Shown here piece after piece: positions 45,402-57,744 of a DNA stretch of 64,000 nt. The notes under the pieces were generated by a model. It saw nothing but the letters and a program-made list of their open reading frames with translations, had not been told where the DNA came from and did not search any database. Numbering within the stretch: position 1 is the first letter of the stretch; each line of letters opens with the position of its first letter. This stretch comes from Ottelia alismoides (taxonomy: Eukaryota > Streptophyta > Magnoliopsida > Alismatales > Hydrocharitaceae), in NCBI GenBank assembly GCA_037367405.1, contig JAZKJV010003370.1, positions 124,001-188,000 on the forward strand, written 5' to 3'. The position numbers were made by a program, and so were the translations under genes.

Positions 45402-48400
45402 TCACTGTTGCAAGGTCTCATGCGCGGCTCTATGTGTATATCCTAAATCTGTCTCGTGCATGAATACAATCTCCTCAACATGGACTAACTACTCATTGGT
45501 TTCGACGAAGTGTTTCAACAGTTGTCCATTCACTAGGAATGTCGGTGCGTCATCTGCGAGATATGAGATCTCAACACATCCACTATCATGCACCGCACGG
45601 ACAATGAATGGGCCCATCCACTTGGACTTCAACTTGACTTGGAAGACTTTCAGCCTTGCATTGAACAACCATACCTTCTGTCCAGGAACATAGGTCTTTC
45701 GTCTGATATATCTATCGTGCCAACGCTTCACCTTGTCCTTGTACACCAAATTGTTGTCGTATGCTCGGTTTCTGACTTCCACATGCTCATTCAGATCCAT
45801 TTCTCTCTACTTCTACCCTAGGTGTGTGTTCCAGTTGACCTTCTTGATTGCCCATTCTGATTTGTGCACTAATTCTGCGGGAAAATGGCACGGCTTTCCA
45901 AATACCATCCAGAATGGAGAGGTTCCTAAAGGTGTCTTGTAAGCTGTCCTATAAGCCCATAGGACTTGATCCAAGATCTGAAACCAGTCCTTCCTGTCTG
46001 GGCAGACAAACTTCTGCAATATAGTTTTCACCTCCCTATTCGACACCTCAGCCATACCATTAGTCTGTGGGTGGTAAGGACTAGCGACACGGTATTCAAT
46101 GTTGTAGTCCTTCAAAAGCTTCTTCACATCTCAGTTCACAAAGTGGCTACCCCCATCTGATATCAACATCTTGGGGATCCCAAACCTAGAGATGATATGA
46201 TCTCTGATGAATTTACAGACAATCCTGCTGTATGTGGCTCGGGTTGGGATAGCCTCCACCCATCTGGACAAGTAATCAACTGCAAGAAGGATGTACTCGA
46301 ATCCATGGCTAAAAGGGAATGGGGCCATGAAGTCGATTTCCCAGGCGTCAAAGACATCATAAATGATGACAGGCTACATCGGCATCTCATCCGTGGAACC
46401 AACGGTTCCTCCCATTCTCTGGCATACTGGGCACGACTTCATAAAGGTGATGGCATCGCGAAATAGAGTTGGCCAATAAAAGCCACACTGAAGTACCTTC
46501 CGTGCGGTCCTCTTCCGGGAGTGGTGTCCTCCTGCCTCCAAACTGTGGCAAAAAGAAAGGACACTATGGTATTCCTCCTGAGGAATACACCATCTCCAAA
46601 CACAACCTGGTCCTTCAAAGAAAAGGATCGGATCCTCCCAATAGTAATGTCTAGAATCCGACTTGAGTCGGTCAATGTGGCTCTTGGGCCAATCCTCGGA
46701 AACCTTCTTGGAGACAAGATAGTTCACGATATTGGCATACCATGGGAGTGAGTTGACAACAAAAATCGACTCATCAGGGAAGGAGTCTCGAATTGATGAA
46801 TCCTCGGAAGTATTAAGATCTTCGAGACGGGAGAGATGATCAGCTACTACGTTCTTCTTTCCAGGTTTATCACGAATGTCCAAGTCAAACTCATGGATAA
46901 GTAGAATCCACCTAAGAAGACGCGCTTTCATGTCCTTCTTTTCCATTAAGTATCGTAGTGTTGTGTGGTTAGTGAACACAATTACCTTGGATCCAGTTAA
47001 ATGAGATCTGAACTTGTCCAAGGCAAACACTACCGCAAGCATTTCCTTTTCCATAACTGTATAGTTACGTTGAGAGGTATCAAGCACTTTGCTTGCGTAG
47101 TGTATTGCAAACGGGACGCCATCCCTCCTTTGTCCTAACACAGCCCCAACAACAAAGTCTGAGGCGTCTGTCATGATCTCAAAAGGCAGAGACCAATTTG
47201 GGGCTTGTAGGATCGGTGCGTCCATGATCATTCCTTGCAATTGCTTAAAGGCCTCAAGACATTTGTGATAAACAATAAACTCCATGTCCTTGTTAAACTC
47301 AGTTAGCAGGCAGGAAATCTTAGAAAAATCCTTGATAAATCTCCGATAGAATCCGACATGCCCGAGGAACGACCGCAACTGTTTAATATTGGTTGGTGGC
47401 TGGAGTCGTCTGATCACATCCACCTTGGCAGGGTCAACCTCCATTCCTCTTTTGGAGATGATGTGTCTCCCAGGAGAGCACCAGATTTACCTCACAACAT
47501 CTTTTGAGGACTCGGTCCAAATTCCTAAGTCAGGAATCAAAGGAATCACTGTGGATTGAGAAGTCGTCCATGCTTCCAGGAATTCACCGACCATTTCGGT
47601 GAATACAACAATCATGTACCTTTGAAAAGTACCGGGAGCATTGCATAACCCAAAGGGCATGCGCCCGAAAGCATAGGTACCAAAGTGGCATGTGAAAGTG
47701 GTCTTTTCCTGGTCCTCCAGAGCTATGGCTACTTAATTGTAGCCCAGAACCCATCCAAAAAGAAGAAGAATTCTTTCCCCGCGAATTTCTCTAGGATCTG
47801 ATCAATGAATGGTAGGGGGAAATGATCCTTCTTCGTCACAGCATTCAAGCGTCTGTAATCCACACAGACGCGCCACGACGTGGGTACTCGCGTCACGACC
47901 TCCTCTCCGTCTTCATTGGTGGTCGTCTGAATTCCCGACATTTTCGGAACAACATGGATTGGGGTTACCCATTTGGAGTCGGAGATGGGATAAATGAAAC
48001 CCGCATTGCACCATTTCTCTATCTCCTTCCTCACTACTTCTCGTAAATTTGGACTCAATCAATGTTGGAATTCGCGAGAGGGTTTAGCTTCATCCTCTAA
48101 ATGGATATGGTGCGAACACAAAGCGGGATTTATCCCGTGGAAATCGGAGATGCTCCAGCCTATCACATTGCGATTTTTCTCCAGGATCTCTAGCAAGCGA
48201 GATTCCTACTCCTCAGTCAATCGCGAACTGATGATGACCGGATATTTCTTCTCTTTTCCCGCAAGGAAGGTATATTTGAGTATTGTGGGCAAGGTCTTGA
48301 GCTCAGGTAATGTGTGATCATCGAGGAAGTCTGGCTCAATCAAAACTGGTTCAGTGTTGAAAGTGGCTGCATCTGTCTCTGAAATTACTGCCACCCAGTC

Positions 48401-49370
48401 ATTCGGCTCTGGAGTCGGATCGTCAAAGGTCTCCATGCAATCGTCGAAAGCCATGTCCGACTCGTCATTCGTCGAAAGCCACGTCCCACTCGTCATCCTC
48501 ATCTTCTGATTGTCTTAAAGAACGAAGGACTGACAGGGCCAGCTGGGCCTCTAAGTCATCGAAGATGTAGGGGGATGCAAATTATGAGCTGTACTCGTTT
48601 CTAAGGACCTCGCAAACTGACTCATGCACAAGATCTTCTCCAGAGGGGAGGGACTCATCGGCGCTGGCTGGGTTCTGCCTCCATGGCCCAACAGTGTCTA
48701 CGTGAATGCAGTCTGCTTCGTATGAAGAGTACTCGGTGCTAGATTCGGAATCCGGTCTCTACCATCTGGTCTGCTTCATCTCAAGTTCCTCATCTCCGCC
48801 AGGAGATTGGAACTGGATCTTCCCAATCTTATAATCGAACAAGGCCCCCGTTGTTCTGAGGAAGGGCCTTCCTAATATAATTTGGGAATCTCTCCAATTA
48901 CGAGGGGTCTCCATATCAAGGACGGTAAAGTCCACCATGTATTCCTGACCCTCGACTTTAATAACAACGTTCCTCAATTCTCCTTGGGACCTCTTGGTTG
49001 ATTTATCTGAAAACTGAAGGAGAGCTCTAGATTTTCTAAGAGGTCCGAGATTAAGCCGCTCATAGAGGGTTGTAGGCATTAGGTTGATGGAGGATCCGTT
49101 GTCCAGGAGAGTGCGTGCAAACGTAGTCTCATCAACATGACTCATCACATAATGTGCACTCATGTCTCTTCGTTTCCTTGGAAACGAGTTCTTCATTGCG
49201 CAAGTCATGGCTACTGACAGGACGTGTTTCTCAACATGGCTTTTGGTCTTCCTGCTAACCCTAGTAGGTGTGCATCTCACCTTAAGGTATTTCTGAAACA
49301 CAGGTGTCATCTCCACGTACTTGTCAAAGGGGATTGTGACCTTCATATGTTTGTTGCAAAACTCTGCCAT
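45402..49370 (-). pseudogene. pol: Element C Pol, disrupted
   Basis: The tract is collinear with A's pol, with all domains recognisable: protease LLDNGSS, RT VDYRRLN, RNase [12 protein letters not shown] and VADHLSR (catalytic Asp kept, unlike A), integrase SDGGSHF and TNGMAEV. Lesions include a 28-bp tandem duplication (48441-48468 and 48469-48496), a 4-bp deletion just before the MDD codons (about 47571), an about 40-bp deletion near 47470, a stop after SHFVN (46130) and a premature TAG near 45488 (ETNE-stop). At the upstream end, gag and pol are one open frame (49556-48759), showing that the native polyprotein is fused. Confidence 0.93.
48441..48496. repeat. 28-bp tandem duplication in C pol
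   Basis: The unit TCGTCGAAAGCC ... CTCGTCAT occurs at 48441-48468 and 48469-48496 with two differences. Because 28 is not a multiple of three it shifts the frame. Confidence 0.9.
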
Positions 49371-50797
49371 CTCAGGGTTATTTTTGGATTTTTTATTTTT
49401 TCTTCTTTCCACCCTTAAGAGCTCGGGGAAAGGGATTATTGACTCCAACTCAGATTCTGAAACTGAAAGATTCTCATTCATCACCGGAACTGAGTTTTGT
49501 ACAAGACTAAGACTCTGAAAATGACTCAGACTCTGACTATGACTAAAAGAAAACAACTGTTGTGAAACCGGTGATGCATCCTCCGCAATTGCTGGAATAT
49601 CCTCCTCATATGGAGGTGCGAGCTCTTAATCGATTTCTGTGGACTCCCTACTTGTGTGGTTCCCTTGCTTCTTTGAGGACTCAGAAGTCCTCTTCTTCTG
49701 CCGGTGATGGTGATGGTGGTACTGCTCCTCTGCCTCAAAGTTCTCCTCAGGTAGAGGCTTAGCGGCTTCTTCCTCTGATGCCCGTGCCCGATCAGGTACG
49801 ATCACGGTCCTTCCGCTCCTAAGGGACATATGGTTTACATTATCATACGAAAGGATCTCAAGTTCAGATAAAGAGTTATCTGAATAGTATACCTGATCTC
49901 GTGGTCGGTTCTGGCCTTGATTTAGGCTGTTTGGGTTGGCCTGAACCTGGGCGGAAATTGGGGTCTTTGGCGCCATATGTTGGTCCTGGGTACGAGAAAC
50001 ACAATTCAGATCGGTTCTCATATCCAGATAGTCGTTCTAGATCTATTGGACCTTATCATTCAGGGTCTGGATCACCAAGGTGAGGGACTCCAATTCGGTG
50101 GGCTGGGCTGGTTGATGCTGAATTGAGGATGAGGTCCTGTACTGGCCCTGTTGGCCATGCCGATACTGCTGCTACTCATGGGACGGTGATGGGCCCTGCT
50201 GGCCCGAGTGGAATGTGCATTACTGCTGCTGTTGGTGTTGCTGAGGCTGGTACCCTCGTTCGGGCCTAGATTGAACAAAGCGTGGTGCGGGGACGGAGCC
50301 GTTTTCCTGGTAAGCTAGGGAAGGTCGGTGAGGCTGACCGTTCCCCATCTCCGACTGTCTGCCGACAGGGTCATGGTTGTACCACAACCCATTGATCTTT
50401 AACACCTGCGGAGGCTCCTCGTATCCTGTCTCCACTTGCAAAGGTGTGTGTTGGTCCTACTAAGTGTAAGTCTGCTCCTCTACCCAACTGTTCTGAGGCC
50501 CCAGTGTCTGTTCCTATACAAGATAGACTCAATGTACATGTACAGGTGGTGCGGAAGGGGCGGGTAGCTTTATCTTAGCTACCCTATCAGTAAGTTCTTC
50601 CACTTGCTTCGGCAAATGAGAGAGGGACTCAAGGTCAGTGACCCTCTTGTGAATCTGCTCGACCATGGTTAACTTGTCAGCTATCATCCCCATGCTGGGA
50701 ATGAGGTCCTCTGTCAGATCCGCTACAGTCCTCCTAGTTGTCTCGTTGGATAGGATTGAGGGAGACATCTAATAGGCCCCGATGGCCTGCGACCTGC
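49371..50797 (-). pseudogene. gag: Element C Gag, C-terminal part, truncated by D
   Basis: It is homologous to A's gag from the SILSNETTRRTVADL block (50768) to the fused join with pol. It has the INGLWY motif, Q-rich segments and an HHHHH tract followed by RQKKRTSES. Several stops occur (for example near 50769, 50050 and 49625). The N-terminal gag domain would lie beyond element D. Confidence 0.88.
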
Positions 50798-51089
50798 TGA
50801 TAACTGGATATTTGCGAGGGTCACAATAAATGATATATATATAGTGTCGCTGAAGCGACCGCTCGCAAAACACCATGTTAATCAGCAATTAACCCACAAT
50901 AAAAGAATGAATAGATTAAGTCCCAAAAATGTGAATTAATATTTATTACTCTACCACAAAATGCATAGTGAACAAGCATGTAGAGGTCGAACCACAGAGA
51001 GCAATACAAAAATGCAATAGCCTATGATGTGCATGTACCACAGAGTCATCCTTGTGTCAAACCTATTTTTGTGGGTTTTTATCTTTTCA

Positions 51090-51390
51090 TTTTTTTATTT
51101 ATATATATTTATATTTTTTTATTTTTATTTTAATAATATAGTTATGTAATATATATATATATCTATATAATTTATAGAATATGAATACATAGAATATACC
51201 CATAAAGGGTATGTATAAAGCATATAACACATACATATGTATATAATTATAGATATATATATATATATATAATATTTTTTTAATTTAATTCTCAGATTGT
51301 TATACATTAATAAATAAATAAATATATATATATAATATAATTGTTTTTCATTTTCAATAAGGGAATATATATACATAATGTAGAGAGAGG
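51090..51390. repeat. TA-rich low-complexity stretch in the D LTR
   Basis: Runs of (TA)n occur near 51152, 51254 and 51321, with poly-T and poly-A tracts. No gene is seen. Confidence 0.8.
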
Positions 51391-52174
51391 GGTGATATAA
51401 TATTTATAAAAATATACAAAAATAGTCAAAAATTCAGAAATGAAGTCTTTTTAGTATTTTCATGATTTTTTACTATTTTTATGATTTTTGGGCATTTTTC
51501 AACAGGTTTTTGGTATTTTTAAATACTGAAATAAAGCAACAAAGTGGAGTAGCTACTGGCTGGGGGTAAAATGGTAATTATAAATATCACACGGCCACAA
51601 AAATTTTCCAAACCATTTTTAAAGTAAAGAGGTTAAAATATAGAAACTACAGAACTTGAATTTGCAATTTTTGGAGTATTTTAGAATTTTTCATATTTTT
51701 TTAGAATTTTTTGAGTATTTTTGAATTTTTAAGGTTTTTCTTTTGAGATTTTTAATGATTTTTGGACTGACACTTAAATATGCTAAAATAGACCAGAGTT
51801 AATTTTTTTTGGAAATTTTCGAGGTGTTTTACTATTTTTTGGTATTTTATAAGCTAGACAGTAAATAAAATGCATGTTTTTGATTTTTAATAAATGAAAA
51901 AATGCAACAAAATTTAAAACTAAAGCTATGGCGTGCAAGAGCAAGCTAACAGGAGCTTATATCCATTTTTGCAAAAATTTTCAAGTTAATATGGGGCATG
52001 AAATAAATGGATAAAGCCTACAAAAATTAAACAGCCTAGCAGGGGTGTTTTTGCAAATAAAATATTTCTCAGGGGCATCCATGCAAAAATTACTACAGAA
52101 ATAAACATTTACTTTTATTTTTGGGGCTATTTTACAATTAAGAATACCTGCCAGGGTTTAAGTGCAAAAATCAC

Positions 52175-52206
52175 GCGCCTCACGTGGGATTGCACGTGAG
52201 GCGCGG
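52175..52206. repeat. G-box palindrome with perfect 13-bp arms
   Basis: CGCGCCTCACGTG and CACGTGAGGCGCG are separated by GGATTG. Each arm holds a CACGTG. E has a shorter version at 35675-35697. Confidence 0.85.
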
Positions 52207-53327
52207 AGGGACCAATATGCAATTATATAAACTACAGGGGGTCTATTGCAAATATTACAATTTATTTACAACTTGAAGTTTTATTTTTGGCATTAAACTT
52301 TAAATACAAAAAGGTGGGGGGAGGTATCTGAAATTTACCCCCAAAGGCGCGCGATCCAACGGTTGATCTTCGACCACTTGACACGCGTCGCGCATCCGAC
52401 GGCGGGTACTGGTTCACCGTTGAAGGGTTGAGATTAGATGCGCCTCGCGGATCTGACGGTCGGTGCGGGTCTTCATCGAACGGTTGACGTTCAATCTGGG
52501 ACGCTCCTCCTGATCGGACGGCGAGGAAGGCGTCTGGAGGAACAGGGAAGAAACTCGCCCCCGGTGAGCTTCGATCGTGAAGCTTGGGCTCCTCCGGGCA
52601 TCTCCCTTGCATCTGAGATGGTCTGCACGTAGCTGGAGGCGTCCCGCATCGGCTGGTGGTCTCGCCATGGCTCCTGGAGGTCCGAAGGGCTTGGACGAGG
52701 TCGATGAAGGTCGGGACCTCCAGGATCTTCTTCCTGGGTTGAATCGAGCCCAGATGGGCTCCTTTCTTCGTTTGACCTGCATAGGAAGAACCGGGGGAGC
52801 GAGGGCTACCTCCTCGACCCCAGGTTTTGAAGCTCTATCGCAAGATGGAGTGAGGCGGAGGAGCTCCGGCGTTCGGCGGAGGTGGAGCTCCGATTCGTGA
52901 AGACCAGAGGTCCTCGGTTGAACAAAGGTGATAGATCGATGGAGAACATGATGGGGAACGAAATGGGGTGAATGTGGCGGTCGGACACGGTCGAGATCAC
53001 AGTGAAGAAGTCGCCGGAGCGGAGCACCGGCGAACTTCGAATTTTTGATTTTAAGCTAAGCTACTGATCTAAAGGCTAAACTAAGAACGAAATTTAAATG
53101 TTGGAATTAAAATCTACCTAAAATACAATAAAAGGGGCAGCTCTTATACCTGGGGGCCACCAGGGAGCAGGACGGACGCCGGAGCTCCGCCGCGTCAAAA
53201 TCTTCCCTCCTCCGGCCGATTCGAGGTGCTGGAACACTCCCCCTGTCACGAGGAACCTCCTAGGATCGAAATCAGGGCTTTTGGGTGGATTAAATTGGAC
53301 AAATTTGAGGAGGGGGGCAAAGCTTCT

Positions 53328-53335
53328 TATTTATA
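53328..53335 (-). promoter_or_regulatory. TATA box of the D LTR
   Basis: The sense strand reads CTATAAATA about 1.59 kb into the LTR, leaving about 2.5 kb of LTR downstream. Confidence 0.5.
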
Positions 53336-54924
53336 GACATTGGCCTGGAGCCTTATTGACCGGCGTTTATTGATTTACCCAATGAGTATCGAGTTGATCT
53401 AAGTTATCGGCGGGTATCAGTGATCATCAGAGATCATTTCTTGTGAAGAAAGTGAGCTCGATCGATGGATGAGATGGCTGTAAAAAAGGGACGAAATCCA
53501 GGGAAAAGATGGTTCAGAGACGCCAGGTCCCGGATGGGACAGTTGACCAGGCGGTCAACAAGGGCTGGCACCCCATTGGTCCACGTCGGCCGCTAGAAGA
53601 CAAAACAGGAAACTTTATTCTAAAATGATTTATTTACCACAGTAAATGATTTTATTAGAATTTTCTTATAAAATAAAAAATGTGTATTATTTCATGTAGT
53701 ATTTATTTGTGATTTTTATTTAATTTTTCGAAGTGTTTTATTATAGTTTTTTTAATAATGTGTATATGTATGTATTTACATGTATTTTGGGTATTTTATT
53801 TTTATTTTGTTTATTTTATTTAATTATTTAATTGTCTTATTTTATAAATTTATAATTTATTTTTGTGAGTGTGGAGGTATTTTTATTTAATTTTTATGAG
53901 TTTATTTCCATTTTTAAATAAATAGGTATATGTATATGTAGGTATACTTATAGGTCTTTTACCTATATATTATATCTAATTTATTTATTTAATGTATTTT
54001 ATGTGTTTTATTTTGAATTTGTATTTTTAATAAGTTTTGCATAATATTTACATTATTATAAAAATATAGATGAATAAAGAATAAAATAATTGAATCCCCT
54101 TTTATTTATGTACATACTTAACATAGGTGTTTTGCCTATGTATTACATAAGCTTATTTTATTTTACAAATTCTTTTTGGTTATCTTTTACTTTCAATATG
54201 TACATGTATTATACACATTATTTACACAATTCTAAAAATATAATTTTGTAAAAAATAATGGACAATGAATAAATTGAATATTTTAATCAGGCAGGCTGCA
54301 CAATGAAGGCCAAAAACCTAACTTTTGCAGATGGACTCCAAAAATTATGAAACCAATTTTATTAAATAGTTCTTGGAAAGCTATATACAATTAGAGGTGA
54401 GTTTGGTTGATTTGGAGTTTTTATTTGCAAGATATGGGTCTGTGAAGTTGAGATTTTGGCTTTTTATTCTGTGTATAAAATGTACACTGAGTATTCTTTT
54501 TATACAAACTCAATTTTGTAATTTTATTTATATTATTATCTACAACTTTTATGAACAAAGTTTCTTTATTTGAAGAATGAATAATTATATACAAAATATG
54601 TGTCAAAAATGCATAAATAAATGCATGAATAAATGAGGTATTTATTGTACATAGGCCCTTATCTCCCCCTACTTTATTCCTTGTCGACCAATTCCATGTT
54701 GGCCTTGGTCTCAGGGTTAGGGTCATAAAATATTTGCAATATTTTACTCCTTTTTCTTTCTTCTCTTTATTCTATAATTTTGGCATTAAAAACCTTATTT
54801 AATGTATAATTAATACAATGAATGATGAATGCTATTATGTACAATTTGATGCTATTTACATGCATTTGCTGGGGTTTTTGAGGCCAAAATGATAGAATAA
54901 AGGTGATGAAATGGAGATTCATCA

Positions 54925-54940
54925 CCCCCCCTATACTTGC
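54925..54940 (-). other. Polypurine tract of element D
   Basis: The sense strand reads GCAAGTATAGGGGGGG directly before TGATGAATC. Confidence 0.85.
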
Positions 54941-56369
54941 CTTTTCTAGTCCCTAGCAAACACTTATGCAATAAGTACAAAAAGAATAAAGAAAAGAAAA
55001 AGGAGAATTAAAGAAGGATTGAGTGAATAGGGGTGCTTTCAGTGCAATGCATGCCTTTATAAAATCTGAATTTAGAGCTCCTGTCAGACCTTGGGTGTAG
55101 ATGTGTGTGGAACCTAGTCGGGAACCAGCTCTAAAATACAACAGCCTTCGATAGTCACAGAACTCGGTTCAACCCACCTCAATAGCCTGGTCAGAACTGG
55201 TCTACATCATACGCAAACCCTTATAACTATGAAGCTGACTTGTACAGTGTAAGTGATGGTGGCTCTCCCCAACTGAAATGACAAAGGAACTGACTTCTCC
55301 AGAATGACAACCCAATGATTCTCCAATCCAACAGCTCTTTCCTCGAGGAGCAGGGTATTCCCTTCTAAGTTCAAGTGGCAACCAGCTCAAGAGGAGGGGG
55401 TGAAGAGAAGAATGGACGGTAGCCAGTGTAGCTACCTAGCCTAGGATGCAAGACCAGTGTAGTCAAGTCATCCAACTGCAGGCTCACATATTTGACTTTG
55501 GAACTCAAGCTTGCTTATTGGCTTTACAACATATGTACATACTTTCCAGGCGTTTTATTTTTGTATAGGCCTGGCCATTTTTTTTCGACATACTATTCAC
55601 AGCAGCATTTACATAAGGAGTTTTTCCTCTTGAGCCAGTAGACTATCCCTCTTTTGAAGCTTTATCGCAACCCACAATCTCCTGTCTTTAGACCTCATGG
55701 CTATTGAAACAGGTTAGGGTGCACTTCCCTCCCTAGACGAGGATGAATGTTTCCATCCGTGTGCGTCTCAGACTGGCAAATCCAACCCCCTCACCACTCC
55801 AACTGAGTTGAGCCAAGTGAAAGATGCAAGTGTCCAAGTAAGGTCACGGTCGGCAAGAGTCATGCGTGTGTCTCGAAAAGTTCTAGTTAGTCAGTTGAGG
55901 TGACTTGAACCCAGCCCTGATTTCTCAAAGAATTAAGTCTGCATAGACCTGAAGTACCTTAAACCTAGTTCCCGTAAGGTTCCAGTGCAGTTAGGTGCGT
56001 TAAGGTCAAACCAAGCTCCAACTTGAGATTTTATTGGATTGATTCAATCATCAAGCTCACTCAAAAAGAATATGAATGGTATGCTCATGTTATGAACAAT
56101 GAATGATGCAATTTTTCACAAGAAGTTTACAAAAATCAAAGAATATTTTTACACAAAGAATTTTTGCAGATAAAAAAAAACTTGACACATACAAAGGTAT
56201 ACACAATTATTTACATGGGCGTACCGCCTTATTTACAAAGGGTATGGATTTTTAAAGACTTTATAGGTTTTAATGAAGTACTTTATTCAGGTTGTTCAGA
56301 AAGAATTTTATGTGTCTCATTCACAATTTACAAGTATTTGTCATGATGTTTTTATTTCTCAGATCTAGT

Positions 56370-57130
56370 TTTGAAAATAATTTTGCACACTATAGTACAC
56401 GATAATTTTTGCAAGCATTTACACACATTTGAAAACTATTTTTGCAAAGATTTTTCACACTATATACATTTTTCACAATAGTTTTGATTATCATTTTTCA
56501 AAACATTTGCACATAGTTTTTTCAAATCCTTTATTCCACACAAAAAATTTTTTTGCAATCCAAACAATTTTACACAGGTTGAAAACATTTCACAGCAAAT
56601 TTTTCAAACAGTTCACACTTTTTTTCAAATCATATTGTATAGGTATCTAACCTGATTTATTAATCAGTATATACAAAAGAAGAAAACTGTATTTGATGTA
56701 TAATATGGTTTTGGCTCTTATAAGCTTTATTTGGGATTATGCTTATTTTTGTATGAAAGATTTTCGTGCAGACTCCTCAGACTTATTCAAGAATCATTTT
56801 CACAAGAGTTTTGAAAACTATAGTCCAAACTAATTTGACAAACATGTTCACGCATTTGAAAGTGATTTTTGCAATAGGTTTTACATAGCATAGATAGGTT
56901 TTTCAAAACAATTTGACAATCCATTTTCACAATCATTTGCACACTGATTTTCACACATTTTGATTTCACTCAAAGAAAATAAATTTTACACACAAAACTG
57001 ATTTTTCAAAGGTTGAATACTTGTACACACTATTTTTCAAGCAATTTTCACAAGACTTTTCAAAGAAACATTTTGCAGAAAACGCTTTTCCTGACTCAAT
57101 AATCAGTATAAGTGCAAAGAGTCTGAGGAG
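56370..57130. repeat. Degenerate tandem duplication rich in TTTTCACA/TTTGCACA words
   Basis: Two roughly 320-bp halves (about 56370-56690 and 56800-57130) align at an offset of about 430-440 bp. Shared anchors are CACTATAGT/AACTATAGT, CATTTGAAA, TTTTTGCAA, CATTTGCACA and TTAATCAGTATA/ATAATCAGTATA. Confidence 0.6.
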
Positions 57131-57245
57131 CTCACAATCATCTTTTATTATTATAGAGTTACTTATTACTTTATATATCAAATTGATATTTTATTTTTCA
57201 GTATGAGTTATGGCTTATAGTATATACATGGTATATACGACCCCC

Positions 57246-57591
57246 CTATACTTAGCTTGAGCTATGTCCTCATAGATCAAAGAGAAAGAGAAGACATAAC
57301 TCGTACTGAGTATAGACAAGTCGAAAGAATATATGAATGAATGAATGAGAAGTTGACCGTCCCCCCTATACTTAGGATCAAATAATCCTAAGTATAGCAG
57401 ACTGTACAAAAAGCAGGGAGGGTCAAGGGTGGGAATACACAGATCGTACTCAGATTGTCTCCCCCTATACTTAGGGTAAGATACTCCTAAGTATAGACAA
57501 GAAGAGGAGACAACGGAGAGGATCAAAATGAAATGAAAACTCGGGGTGCACATCCCCCCTATACTTAGGACAAAGTACGTCCTAAGTATAG
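57246..57591 (-). repeat. PPT-like hairpin array, element D
   Basis: Hairpins are at 57559-57591 (CTATACTTAGGAC/GTCCTAAGTATAG), 57465-57496, 57366-57397 (CTATACTTAGGAT/ATCCTAAGTATAG, 6-nt loop) and 57246-57315 (long arms with the GAGGACATAGC block). All are followed in sense by five or six G. Confidence 0.88.
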
Positions 57592-57744
57592 AAAACTGTC
57601 TACAAGGACGGCACCTTTTTGGTACAAAGAGAAATAGAAAAAGAAAAGAAGAAAAGAAGAAAATCAGATAAACAATGGTTGGAGTACATCGTCTGAATCT
57701 TCTGATGCTGCAGCAGTTGTGGAAATGTCTTCGTGGTGCACTAG

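Larger units (their letters stand above)
39881..50797 (-). mobile_element. Element C: Athila-type retrotransposon, relative of A, 5' end outside
   Basis: C is a minus-strand element with the same order as A: 3' LTR (39881-43576), PPT, tail with hairpins, pol and gag. It is cut within gag by element D at 50798. Its remaining gag, PBS and 5' LTR should lie past D, outside the window. Protein and tail identity to A is high, so the two belong to one family or close subfamilies. Pol is broken by small deletions, a 28-bp duplication and stops. The left duplication would be GAGGT (39876-39880), but the partner is not visible. Confidence 0.9.
50798..54924 (-). repeat. Element D 3' LTR
   Basis: The sense start is TGATGAATCTCCATTTCATC at 54924 and the end is CCAGTTATCA at 50798. 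It holds a TATA box (53328-53335), a perfect 13-bp-arm G-box palindrome (52175-52206), many half-sites of the GATC-ACGG type (52340-52530) and a TA-rich stretch (51090-51390). The ORFs inside are not genes. Confidence 0.88.
54941..57744 (-). other. Element D noncoding tail
   Basis: This 2.8-kb tract contains a block conserved with A and C (about 55335-55790, including the ORF X nucleotides, frameshifted), a degenerate tandem duplication (about 56370-57130) and the hairpin array (57246-57591). No env-like gene is seen. Confidence 0.8.

Noticed and set aside
51090..51390. TA-rich tract as an origin or matrix attachment site
   Set aside because: It is simple (TA)n and poly-T inside the D LTR; nothing else supports such a function.
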